Shown: positions 44,364 through 56,375, numbered from the stretch's first letter. The stretch: 64,000 nt of DNA from Vigna angularis (GCF_016808095.1 NC_068979.1:17452501-17516500), one strand, 5' to 3'. Notes: generated by a model not told the origin, from the letters alone. Numbers and translations: made by a program.

Positions 44364-47300
44364 AGGACCCAGGTATATTTTGCATTCCTTGTGTTATTGG
44401 AAACAATAAATTTGAGAATGCCATGCTGGATTTGGGTGCTTCTGTTAATGTCATGCCTTTGTCTATATATGCATCTTTGTCTCTTGGTCCTTTGCAAACC
44501 ACGGGTGTGGTCATTTAGTTGGCCAATAGGAGTGTTACCCACCCAACAGGTTTCATAGAGGATGTCTTGGTTAGGGTTGGTGAATTGATTTTTCCTGCTG
44601 ACTTTTATGTTTTGGAAATGGAGGAGGGATTCTCTCATGGATCCGCTCCCATTATCTTAGGCAGGCCATTCTTGAAAACTGCCTGAACTAAGATTGATGT
44701 GTATGCTGGAACTTTGTCTATGGAATTTGCTGATATTGTTGTTCATTTTAATATCCTTGATGCAATGAAATTTCCAGCTGAGGACCATTCTCTGTTTAGG
44801 ATCGATGCATTGGATGACATTATTGATGAAATTGTTGTTGACGACTTTCATTCTTTGCATGAGAAGAAGCATTCTTTTCTATCTTCTTTGCATTCATGCA
44901 TTGAATCTGGATTCGAATCAGGATTTGAGAATGATGTTGATAATGTTGTGGATTTTGATGAGGATTGTGATGTCCAGGATATTGATGTTATGCATGATAT
45001 TGATGATGCTGTTGACATATCTGTGATGGACATTGATTTGGATTGTGATGAGATGAGTGTTCTGCCTTTATCTATACACTCTTTAGAGTCAGAATGCATT
45101 AACCACGTTGCAAGAAGTACACTTGAATCTGACTTGCAGGCACCCACTCTTGAGCTGAAACAGCTCCCAAATAACCTCAAGTACGTGTACTTGGAGGATG
45201 ATGAGAAGAAACCAGTGATCATTTCTACCTTCCTTGATTCTGTTCAAGAGGAGAACTTGCTTGGTGTGCTGAGGAAGCACAAGAAGGCCATTGGTTGGAG
45301 TTTGGCTGACATACCTGGTATTAGCCCATCCACATGCATGCATAGAATTCTTTTGGAAGATGGGGCAAAGCCAGTGAGACAGCCACAAAGAAGGAAAAAC
45401 CCCGTGATCATGGACGTCATCAAGAAGGAGGTGACCAAGCTTTTGCAAGCTGGGATCATCTACCCTATTTCAGACAGTCAGTGGGTGAGCCCCATCCATG
45501 TTGTGCCCAAGAAAATTGGCCTCACTATGGTGAAGAATGAGAGGGATGAGCTTATCCCAACTAGAGTGCAGAATAGCTGGAGAGTCAGCATTGACTATAG
45601 GAGGCTCAACCAAGCAACCAGGAAAGATCATTTCCCCTTGTCATTCATTGATCAGATGCTGGAGCGCCTGGCAGGTAAATCTCATTATTGTTTTCTTGAT
45701 GGTTTTTCTGGTTACTTTCAAATAAATATTGCGCCTGAGGATCAAGAGAAAACCACATTCACCTGCCCCTTTGGCACTTTTGCCTATAGGAGGATGCCCT
45801 TTGGTCTATGCAACGCCATTGGTACCTTCCAACAGTGCATGCTTAGCATTTTTAGCGACTTTCTCTAGAGTTGCATAGAGGTGTTTATGGATGATTTTAC
45901 TGTGTATGGATCCTCTTTTGATGCATGTTTAGACAGTCTGGAAAAAGTTTTGAAAAGATGCATAGAAACAAACCTTGTTCTCAATTTTGAGAAATGTCAC
46001 TTCGTGGTTGAACAAGGTTTGGTTCTAGGGCATATCATTTCTGAAAAGGGAATTGAGGTAGACCCTGTGATAACAGTTGAAAAACTGTTATTTTCATGCT
46101 TAAAATTGATACTAAAAGCAACCTTTAACACTTAGAAACTAGCTTGGATTCATGCTTTTGTTCATATTTTCAGAAATAAGAGAGCTGGACAGGTTTATGC
46201 TTGATTTCAGTGTTTTTGTGCATGTTTTAAGGTGAATTTGGTGAAAGAAGTGAAGAAGGAGAGAGATGGAATCAGAAAAGACATCAAAAAGTGCAAAAGG
46301 AGGAGCCGCAACTACCGCTCAGCGGCAGTTTACCGCTCAGCGGCACTCAGGAGCTCACGGGGGATCCGCTGAGGGGCAAAATGGCCGCTGAGGGGAAGAA
46401 ACCAACTCACGCACTTACCGCTGAGCGGTACTTTACCGCTGCGCGCCACACTTATGGGCTTGGGCCTAAATTTTCTGTAATTTTAGAATAGTATATAAGC
46501 TTTAGGACGTCCTAGGGTTCGTATCTTTGGCAGAAACGAAGCAAACATTCTCTCTTCCACCCCTTTGAAGGAGGATCTTGGATGCTCAGGCTACCTCTTA
46601 ACCTTTCTAGGGTTTTATCTTTCATTCTTTCATTATTATTCATCTAGTTTCACCATGAATATGGTGAACTAAACCTTGTATTGTTGTTGGGGAATCACTG
46701 TAGTCTTGTGAAACTCTCATATATGGAATTTGTTTTGACATCTTATATTTAAGACCTATGCTTTCTTTCATCATTAGTTAGGGTTTTTCCTATTTGCGCA
46801 ATGCTTGATTTGTTTAACTCATTCAATGCATGATTATTGATTTTGTCGATACGGGAACGTACGGGGAAGTCTAGATCTGGGGAATTTCTCCCAATAGTAT
46901 ATTGGTTGCCGTTAAGCTCCTGCACTAAAAGAACTAATTATTAGGAATGCTAGGAATCGTATGAACTCGTAATTAGGGATAGGCCTTCTTGCAAGGTAAT
47001 TTAGAGAGTGGCATTAACAATGATGAAAAGAATGTTGAATTCCTAAAGTATATGAGAGTGGATAAGATGAAATTGATAACCCCAACAACATACTCATCCA
47101 TATATTCCATTGAAGTATATGCATACATGTTTATTTTTTGTTTTGCATATTAAACTCCACTTATTTCGTTCTTAAGTCTTAAATAATCAATGAATCACAT
47201 AACTAAACTAGGCCGTGAGTCCTTTGGGAGAACGATACTTGGTCTTACCGAGTTTATTACTTGAAACGATTCGGTCACACTTGCCGATTGTTAAACAAGT

Positions 47301-49316
47301 TTGTGGCGCCGTTTTCGGTGTTCATAAATTTGTCCATCACCCTGCTAAGTTATTTGTGATTTCGCAGTTGCCTTACCCCTCTTGCGTGCGAGAGGTGCGA
47401 TCTTTCCTTGGACATGCACGTTTCTACAGGCGCTTCATCAAAGATTTCAGCAAGAAGGCGCTCCCCTTGTCCAGACTGCTGTAGAAGGATATTGACTTTG
47501 CTTTTGATGACAGATGCAAGGAGGCGTTTGATTGCCTGAAGGAAGCTTTGACCACCACCCCTATCATTCAGGCACCGGATTGGACAGCCCCATTTGAGTT
47601 CATGTGTGATGCGTCTAATTATGCATTGGGGGCTGTCTTGACACAGAAAATTGACAAGCTGACGCGAGTGATCTACTATGCTTCACGCACTTTGGATGCT
47701 GCCCAAGCAAATTATACCATCACTTAAAAAGAGTTGTTGGCAATTGTTTTTGCCCTTGATAAGTTTAGGTCATATTTGCTTGGATCACCTGTTATTGTGT
47801 ATACTGACCATGCAGCTCTAAAGTTTTTGTTGAAAAAGGCTGAGTCAAAGCCTAGATTGATCAGGTGGATGCTAATGCTCCAGGAGTTTGACTTGCAGAT
47901 TAAAGACCGGAGTGGAGCACAAAATTTGTTTGCAGACCACCTCAGCCAGATTGAGAGAGCTGGGAATGAAGCTGATGTGTTGCCCATCCAGGATGACTTT
48001 CCTGATGAGAGTTTGTTGATGATTTCTTATTCTCACCCCACTCCTTGGTTTGCACACATTGTAAATTATTTGGTTGCTTCTGTTTTTCCTCCCTTAGCAT
48101 CACGTGCTCAGATTGCTAAAATTAAGAGTGATGCTAAGTATTATGTTTGGGATGACCCATATCTGTGGAAGTTGTGCAGTGACCAGGTTACTAGGAGATG
48201 CATTCCGGACCATGAGATTGACTCGGTCCTGCAGTTATGTCATGCCTCCTCACCTGGTGGTCATTTGGGGATACAGAGAACAGCTCGCAGGGTGCTTGAC
48301 TGTGGTTTCTATTGGCCTTCCATCTTCAAAGATGCGGAGAGGATTTGCAGCACTTGTGAGTCTTATCAGAGAGCAGGAGGATCAATTTCATAGAGACAAG
48401 AGATGCCTCAACAGCCTGTGCTATTCTGTGAGGTGTTTGATGTCTGGGGTATAGATTTCATGGGTCCTTTTCCTGTTTCTTTTGGTTTCTCTTATATTCT
48501 CCTTGCTGTGGATTATGTTTCAAAATGGGTGGAAGCTAGAGCCACCAGGACTAATGATGCTCGGGTTGTTGTAGATTTTGTTAGATCTCACCTCTTTTGT
48601 AGGTTTGGAGTGCCTAGAGCAATTGTTAGTGATTAGGGAACCCATTTTTGCAACAGATCCATGCAAGCTTTGCTCAAGAAATATGGGGTGACGCACAAAG
48701 TTTCTACACCTTACCACCCCCAAACAAATGGGCAGGCTGAGATCTCCAACAGGGAGATTAAGAGGATTTTGCAGTAATAGGTTGGACGATGCTCTTTGGG
48801 TGCACAGGACTACCTACAAAGCACCCATTGGGATGTCTCCCTATCGAGTTGTCTTTGGAAAGGCATGTCATTTACCAGTTGAGATTGAGTATCGGGCATA
48901 TTGGGCTGTGAAGACTTGCAACTTCTCCAATGACCAAGCTGGAGAGGAAAGGAAGTTGCAACTGAATGAATTGGATCAGATCCGATTGGAGGCCTATGAG
49001 AACTCGAAGTTCTACAAGGACCAAGAGGTTCCATGATAGCTCCATTGTTAGAAAGGACTTCGAGGTTGGCCAACAGGTTTTGTTGTATAACTCTAGACTC
49101 AGCCTCATGGGTGGTAAGTTGAGATCAAAGTGGACTGGACCTTTTGTTGTGACTAATGTTTATCCTTATGGTGCAGTAGAGATCCAAGGTCCATCTGCAG
49201 CTAAAAGCTTCAAGGTGAACGGGCATAGACTGAAGCCTTTCCTCAGCAATCCTTCTTTGTTGGATGCAGTGGTGGAGGAGATGTCTTTGGTCCACCCCAC
49301 CTACCCTCCCATCTGA
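44364..49316 (+). pseudogene. Protease-RT-RNase H-integrase of element C
   Basis: Protease: AMLDLGASVNVMP and APIILGRPFLKTA. An acidic linker follows (about 44700-45120). RT (about 45250-46060 and onward) has [28 protein letters not shown] and the catalytic FMDDF at 45884-45898. Solo LTR F interrupts RT; the frame resumes after 47344. RNase H has CDASN, a damaged TTEKE position, YTDHAALKF and ADHLSQ. Integrase has the zinc-binding half, [12 protein letters not shown] and [15 protein letters not shown], then a C-terminal GPF-type module ending about 49316. Breaks: TAG at 44516, TGA at 44684, TAG at 45867, TAG at 47482, TAA near 47726, TAG near 48392, TAG at 48634, a deletion near 48775 and a frameshift near 49020. 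Confidence 0.9.
46068..47339 (+). mobile_element. Solo LTR F in the RT of C
   Basis: 1,272 bp, TGATAACAG...GTCCATCA, target duplication CCCTG (46063-46067 and 47340-47344). Terminal hairpin 46070-46091, palindromes about 46315-46445, TATATAA at 46492-46498, hairpin 46649-46668, fossil PBS 47304-47320. Removal restores the RT frame. Confidence 0.95.
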
Positions 49317-50272
49317 CTCAGGGAGTTTCTTTTCTCCTTCCCTCCTCACTTTTATTGCACTTTGTCGATATCTGATGACTGTTCTGATTGTTTGATCTGC
49401 TGATTGTGACACACTGAGGACATTGTGTCGTTTAAGTGTGGTCTACTAGGGGAGGTTGTTTCTTTGTTCATGTTTCGGTTTTTATGTAGTTTGTTGTGTC
49501 TTGTGTACAGTTTTGCATGCTTTTCGTGAATTCTGGATTGTGATTAGGTTGTCAGTTTTCCTTCACTTCATTGATACTCTGATTTGTTGGATTCCTTGCT
49601 TTTCTTTGCTTGGAAGATAATCATGATGTTTGAGAGTTGAATTGATGGTGACCATATTACCTGTGTGAGATTTGAGCCATTTGATGATCTTTCTTGTGTG
49701 TGAGATGTCTCTTGATTGCTTGCACATATGTCTTGGCTTGACTCTTTTTGATGATTCTTGATTGATACGTATGTTTGAAAGTGATAAAGGCATTTTGTTG
49801 TTGAGCCTCTAGAGCCAGATGAGCCTACCCTGTTTTGATCCATTGATAACCCTTTTGAGCCTAAGCTTTTCCCCATTTCTTTGTTTTGAAGCTCATACAC
49901 TAGCCCTAAGTGAGAAACCATTATTACCTTAGCCTTAGGGAATTTTGGAGCTTTGGAATTATTTTGGGAATAAGTGTGGTCTCTTGGGAGTTTCAGAGGA
50001 ATTAGCTAGTGAGTCCTCTTCTTATCGTGTTTTTGTAAATATGTGGTGTATCTTGTCTCTTGAAATTGTATGCTGAATAGAGTAAAGAAAAGAGACAGGA
50101 TGAAAAAAAAGAGAGTAGAAAAACAGTGAAAAAAAATTGTGAATAATTATGAATAATAGAGTCAAGAAGAGGATGGAATTAGAGGTTGTGGGTGTGTTTG
50201 AATGCGTTTACACTTGTTCCCCATTGCTCCTCTGTTCCTTATGGTTTGTAGCTTCTTATCCAGATATATCCT
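49317..50272 (+). mobile_element. 3' non-coding region of C, first part
   Basis: No gene. A GACACA/TGTGTC hairpin with loop CTGAGGACAT is at 49408-49429, followed by AAGTGTGGTCTACTAGGGGAGG. Blocks at 49540-49910 match element I at 12740-13080 in reverse. Confidence 0.8.
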
Positions 50273-51577
50273 TGATAACAGTTGAAAAACTGTTATTTTC
50301 ATGCTTAAAATTGATACTAAAAGCAACCTTTAGACTTAGAAACTAGCTTGAAATCAATGCTTTTATCTATATTTTCAGAAATAAGAGAGCTGGACAGGTT
50401 TATGCTTGATTTGAGTGTTTTTGTGCAGGTTTTAAGGTGAATTTAGTGAAAAGAGTGAAGAAGGAGAGAAGTGACATTAGAAAAGACAAGAAAGAGTGCA
50501 AAAAGAGAAGTCGAAGGCACCGCTCAGCGGTAATTTACCGCTGAGCGGCACTCAAGGAGTCACGTTGGAACCGCTGAGGGGCAGAATGGCCGCTGAGGGG
50601 AAGAAAGAAGACGCGCAACCACCGCTGAGCGGCACTTTTTGGGCTTGGGCTTTTGTAATCTTTTGTAACTCTAGATTAGTATATAAGGGCTTGCACGTCC
50701 TAGGGTTTAGTATCTTTGGCAGAAACGAGGCAAACACTCTCTCTCTTCCACCCCTTTGAAGGAGGATCTTGGATGCTCAGGCTACCTCTTCACCTTTCTA
50801 GGGTTTTATCTTTCATTCTTTCATTATTGTTCATCTAGGTTCACCATGAAGATGGTGAACTAAACCTTGTATGTTTGTTGGGGAATCAATGTAATCTCTT
50901 GAAGCTCTCATATATGGAATTTATGCTTGCATCTTAATCTAAGACTTATGCTTTCTTTCATCATTAGTTAGGGTTTTTCCTCTTTGCTCAATGCTTGCAT
51001 TGTTTAACTCATTCTATTGCATGATTATTGGTTTTGTCGATACGGACACGTACGGGGAAGTCTAGATCCGGGGAATTTCTCCCAATATTATACTGACAAT
51101 ATTATATTGGTTGTCGTTAAGCTCCTGCACTCATGAACTAATCATTAGGAATGCTAGGAATTGTATGAACTATTTGATTAGGGAGAAGCCATCTAGAATG
51201 GTACTTTAGAGAGTGGCATTAACAATGATGATTTGAATGTTGAATTCCTAAAATGTATGAGAGTGGATGAGATGAAATTGACCCCCAACAACATATTCAT
51301 TCATATAATCCATTGAAAGTGTTTATCTTTAGTCTTTGCCATTGATCAAACTTCATGCATACATGTTTAGTTTTTCGTCTTGCATAATATAATCCAAATA
51401 TTTCGTTTGTAAGTCCTAGCTAATCAACAAATCACATAACTAAACTAGGCCGTGAGTCCTTTGGGAAGAACGATACTTGGTCTTACCAAGTTTATTACTT
51501 GAACGATTCGGTCATACTTGCCGATTGTGAAACAAGTTTGTGACATCATATTTTGGTGCTTACAAATTTGTCCATCA
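50273..51577 (+). mobile_element. Solo LTR G
   Basis: 1,305 bp, TGATAACAG...GTCCATCA, target duplication ATCCT (50268-50272 and 51578-51582). Very close to K's 5' LTR but with one palindrome unit fewer before GGGCTTGGGC (about 50620-50645). TATATAAG lies near 50681. Confidence 0.94.
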
Positions 51578-51582
51578 ATCCT

Positions 51583-52042
51583 CCCTTGTCCTTGGCCCCA
51601 TTACAACCATGAAAAGACCTATTGATTTGAACATGCGTATGTGCTTGAGTGTTGATATTAGAGGCTTGCCAACTCTATTTGTGTTTGCTTTCTTGAGTGC
51701 ATTGAGTGACATTGATTTACCTTAAACACTTGAGAGAAACACTGATTGTGTGCATCTGTGAGGCTCTGTTGCTTTTGATTCATCTCTTGAACTGATTGAC
51801 TGTTTTCTTTGTACTAAACTGTTTGGATGATTCTTTGAGTATCTGCTTTCATTGACTCTGTGTGGGATTCTGCCTATACCTTTTACTGTCCAGATTTTGT
51901 GAGAATTGTGCAACTGTGTTCTTGTTTTGGAGTCTTTGTTGTCTGTCTGTCGAGTCTGTGTCACCTCCCTGATGTTTGAGTAGTTCCCTGGTTTTCGTCT
52001 TGGTTTTGCCCAGGAGTGCAAAAGACTAAGTGTGGTCTATTT
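51583..52042 (+). mobile_element. 3' non-coding region of C, second part
   Basis: No gene. It ends with a TTTTGC/GCAAAA hairpin (52004-52023, loop containing CAGGAG) and AAGACTAAGTGTGGTCTATTT next to the 3' LTR. The same end, reversed, flanks the 3' LTR of element I. Confidence 0.75.
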
Positions 52043-53540
52043 TGATGAGTCGTTATTTCTTGAACTATATTTAGTTTATTGCACTTAAATAAACCAGGGG
52101 ATTGTGTTTAATTGTCTGTTATTTCCCCGTTTTCCGAATTCTACTTAATTTGGTCGGAAATTCGTCATTGTGCTGATTTGGGTTTTTTGAGCTGATTAAG
52201 TGCATTTCTGGTTGTAGGGAAGTTATGGAAACATCATCTGGAACATTGGGACATGGCGTGACACACTCAAAGGCTCAACATTTAGTCATTTAGATTCTAA
52301 TTAAAGTTGTAATTTCGTTTTCTAGAAGCCCTTAATTAGAATTAGGTGTTTTGGACCCTTTTAGGGGCAATTTTGTAAAAAAACCATTTGTAGGACATGT
52401 GCCTTTGAGGTTAGTGATTTGGACCTAGGGTTTTATTGTGTGGACCCACCCTTATTAAGGAGAGGACACACGACCCTTGTCCAGCCGCCACTTGCCATTT
52501 ACGAGGGTTTGACACTTTCTTGGCTTGTGGTCTTGGAGTCTGAGAATGGTTTTTACGCTCATTTTTTATGATGAATGAAAAAAAAAGCTTCACTTTCTAT
52601 TTTGCTGATTACACATGGCCCTTTTTATTTCTTTGGTTCAAACAATTTTAATTTGAAGAACGTTCACGGCATGGGAGAATCGTAGCAACAAGCAATTCAG
52701 CTTTTGGCTTTTAGGGAAGCGGTCCAGCTTTGGCTTTTAGTAGCACACTCGGTGATTGAGTTTTATTTTCTTTCTTTGGAGAAGAGCAGCACGGTCACGT
52801 GAAGAACCAAGGAAGCACACAGACCTTTTCAGTTTTACTATAGAAGCTTTGTACTTGGAGCATTGGGAGACGTGGAGTTGATTTAAGTGTAGCACATTCA
52901 CTGAGTGTGTGAGGTGTTGTCACGGTTTGGGAGGATGCACAAGCTTACATTCTAACCTTTGATTAAAGCCTTTTATTGCTTCCTTGCTGGAACGGAAAAA
53001 GCACCGTGATTAATACTTGGAGAATAAAGTCTAGGTGATGGGACGTTGGCAGCAGCAACAATGCATTTCCTTTATTACTTTGAGAATGAAGAGGTGATTA
53101 GATGGGGGTAGGTGTACTTGTTTGGTGATAATTTTGAGAGAAGAAATATTTGCTTTGGAGAAATGGATGCAGCGAGGAACATGTGCATTAGAGGTGATGG
53201 TGATTGATTATTAAGAGGGACCATGTCACGGTTGGAAGCATTGAATCACGCACATGGTCACGGCTTTTAAGGGGCTTTTGATTGATTGATTTTGGGAGGC
53301 ACATTCACGGTAGAAGAGGTGGACTGCTGTTCATGGTAGCAAATGGTGAAGTGAAAAGCACACGGTACATTAAATTCTAAGAAGAAGAGAAGTGATGTCA
53401 CAGAAGGGGTTTTAGGTTTCTTTACTTATTCAAGCATTTAATGTTAAATGTTCTTTAAGCATTCATTTCAGTTGTCCGCCATTCTCAGTTTGCATTAAAT
53501 TGTTTAGCTCAATGTTGCACGTTTAATTTGGTCTAAGCAT
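52043..53540 (+). mobile_element. 3' LTR of C, deleted and truncated
   Basis: Matches 26783 onward, with a ~270 bp internal loss near 52725 (AGCGGTCCAGCTTTGGC). It ends at AAGCATTT about 53540, where integrase sequence of another element begins, so no right target copy can be read. Confidence 0.88.
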
Positions 53541-54822
53541 TTAACGTTCCACTTCTTTGTGGATCACTCGTAGCTGAATAAACCAATTCAATTGCTCCAT
53601 GTGGACGCACACTTTTCACTATGAATTGTCCTAACCATTTTGACTTCAACTTTCCAAGAAAAAGCTTCAATCAGGAATATAACAATAACACCTGCTGCCC
53701 TAGAATAAAGAATTTTTTTATCAACTTTCTGTCATGATAGAATTTTACCTTTTCTTTGTAATTCCTGGATGAATCATATGCATGCAACCGCATCTCTTCA
53801 AGCTCCACCATCTGCCTTCTGCGTTTGTTCTGGGTTTCATAGGGATCAAAATTCAAAAATTTAAGAGCCCACAAAGCTTTATGCTCCATCTCCACTGTCA
53901 AATTACATGCTTTCTCATAGACTAACTGAAAAGGTGATGAACCCATAGATGTCTTCAACCTTTACCAGCACATCTTCAACTACCCCATACGGATGATGAA
54001 CCCATAGATGTCCACCAATTGAAGCGCCATTCTAGTAGGTTTGAGTTTCAAACCCTCAATTCTTTTGAACATAGAAAGCGGCATTAAATTAATGCTAGCT
54101 CCCAAATCAATCAACGCCCTTCCAACTCTCCTATGGTGCATGGAATAGTGAAGCTTCCTGGATCTTTAAACTTAGGAGGTAATTTTTGTATGATTGTACT
54201 ATAGTTACCTTGCACTTTAATGGTCTCCTTCTACATGTATTTTCTTTTCTTTGTAAGGAGTTCCTTCAAAAATTTTGCATATGATGGCATTTGTTTCAAT
54301 GCTTCAGAGAAAGGTATGGTAATCTCCATTTTTTTAAACATCTCCATGAACCGCTCCAACTGTTTCTCTTTTTGCTTCCTTCAATAAATCTTTGGATAAG
54401 GAAGTGGTTTTTCAAAATCTCTTTCCTTTTTTCTCTCATCTACCTCTTATTTCTCTCTTTCTTTTTTTCTCTCATCTACCTCTTCTCTCTCTTTTTCTTT
54501 CTCAACCCTCTCTTTCCACTCAAGTGTTTCTTTCCCACTCTCATTTTCTTTCTCTTTTCTCTCTATTTTTCTTTCCTCTAACACTTTACCACTTCTTGTA
54601 ACAATGGTTTTACACTTTTCTCTCAAATTACCTTTCACATTCTTCTCACAACCCTCCATCTTGTTGATCAATTGTCCAATGTGCATCTTCATGCTGTTAA
54701 ATGTCGCCTCTACATTCTTGCAATAAGAAACGCTTATTTTCATGAATTGTTGGAAAGTTTCCTCAAGCTTTGTGGTTTTCTCAATTGGAGTAGGTTGCTG
54801 CTGCCACTGTTTCTGCTGCCTT
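53541..54822 (-). pseudogene. Scrambled gag-pol scrap L
   Basis: 53541-53958 encodes an integrase C-terminal part close to K ([33 protein letters not shown]). From 53960 the sequence switches to protease and Gag of the same type: reversed protease blocks at about 54010-54180, a K-like pre-protease helix region, and a Lys/Glu-rich frame at 54842-54447 with TRSGKVLEERK. The integrase-protease order is not natural. A ~20 bp repeat around GATGAACCCATAGATGTC marks the joint (53934 and 53991). Confidence 0.8.
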
Positions 54823-56375
54823 TGTTCATCTAGTGTCACCATGAATATGGTGAACTAAACCTTGTATTGTTGTTGGGGGAATCAATGTAGTCTTATGAAA
54901 CTCTCATATATGGAATTTGTTTTTACATCTTACATTTAAGACCTATGCTTTCTTTCATCATTAGTTAGGGTTTTTCCTCTTTGCTCAATGCTTGCTTTGT
55001 TTAAGTCATTCAATGCATGATTATTGATTTTGTCGATACGGGAACGTACGGGGAAGTCTAGATCTGGGGAATTTCTCCCAATAGTATATTGGTTGCCTTA
55101 AGCTCCTGCGCTGAATAAACTAATTATTAGGGATGCTAGGAATCGTATGAACTCGTAATTAGGGAGAAGCCTTCTTGAAAGGTAATTTAGAGAGTGGCAT
55201 TAACAATGATGAATTGAATGTTGAATTCCTAAAATATGAGAGTGGATAAGATGAAATTGATGAACCCCAACAACATACTCATCCATATATTCCATTGAAA
55301 GTGTTTGTATTTTGTTTTAGCCATTGATCAACCTCATGCATACATGTTTATTTTCGTCTTTTGCATAGTGTTTCGGATGTGTAGGGTTGTGCTGTTCCAA
55401 ACCTCCAAATTCTCCTGCGATCTTGTCTCCGTGGCGGATCTTCTTCTCGAGCCTTGACTCTTCTCTTGATCCGGAGGGGTGGAGACCTACAAAAGATTCT
55501 CCGATGCCAAAGTCAGTTTCAGAGCAATGGCTTTTCTCAGGGGATAGTAATAAATGTGCATTCAATGTAACCTATCTACTACTCACCGTGAACCTGTATT
55601 TATAGTTTTCGCTATGGGCTTGGGATTAGTGAAAAGTTAATCACGGCCCAACATAGCCCAATAGCTTCTAATTTCTACTTACCTCTAAACCAGGTTAATT
55701 TACTTAAGTCACAACGATTAGTGATTTGGTCGGTCAGTGGGATACGGGCGTCCGCCCACATGATATGGGCGTCCGCCTTACCTATTCGATCCTTCACATT
55801 TATGAGAATCTTCCAAACCTTCGATACCGGGGAAGGCGGATGGTTGTTGGCCCTATGGGTGACTCGGGCACTAAGTTGGGCGGACGGCCCTCTACGTGGG
55901 CGTCCTCCCGTACGGTGTCCGGCACTCCCTGGTACCAGACGTTTCGTCTCTCGGCATTTTCTTGAAGAACACTTTTTGTGAGTGTAGAGAGTGCGGGGCT
56001 GTCTTGTGGTGATAGAATTCCATGTGAGTTCTTCAAAGTTTCTCTTACAAACAGAGGTTCTATCTGGTTATCGAAACGGGCGAACGGTCGTTGGCCCTTT
56101 GGGTGACGTGGGCATCGAAACGGGCGGACGGCCATCCATGTGGGCATCCTTCCGTACAGTGTCCGACTCTCCCTGGTACACATAGTAAAATCCAATTATT
56201 TAGTTCTTAAGTCTTAGCTAATCAACGAATCACATAACTAAACTAGGCCGTGAGTCCTTTGGGAGAACGATACTTGGTCTTACCAAGTTTATTACTTGAA
56301 ACGATTCGGTCATACTTGCCGATTGTAAAACAAGTTTGTGGCGCCGTATTTCGGTGTTCATAAATTTGTCCATCA
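54823..56375 (+). mobile_element. 5'-truncated family A LTR carrying an 812 bp insert
   Basis: Starts inside the LTR at TTCATCTAGTGTCACC and runs to GTCCATCA at 56375. The U3, palindromes and TATA are missing. The TCACCAT-GAAT-ATGGTGA hairpin (about 54835) and a PBS-like TGGCGCCGTATTTCGGTG (about 56339) are kept. Confidence 0.85.
55369..56180 (-). mobile_element. 812 bp solo LTR (family 4)
   Basis: TG...CA segment flanked by CATAG (55364-55368 and 56181-56185). On the minus strand it begins TGTACCAGGGAGAG and has a TATA-type ACTATAAATACAGG (about 55595) followed by the ACTTTGGCATCGGAGAATC block seen in other plant LTRs. A ~100 bp unit with GGGCGGACGGCC and TCTCCCTGGTAC occurs twice (about 55840-55940 and 56085-56180). 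Short frames here are shadows. Confidence 0.85.

Larger units (their letters stand above)
26783..53540 (+). mobile_element. Element C: plus-strand, family 2, host of E, D, F and G
   Basis: 5' LTR 26783-28794, PBS 28800-28815, then composite E. A protease-to-integrase pseudogene begins at 35582, is interrupted by D and solo LTR F, and ends at 49316. A 3' non-coding region carrying solo LTR G is followed by a 3' LTR from 52043 that is internally deleted and truncated at about 53540. Leader and gag are missing. The frame across each nested insertion is recovered when the insert and one target copy are removed. Confidence 0.87.
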
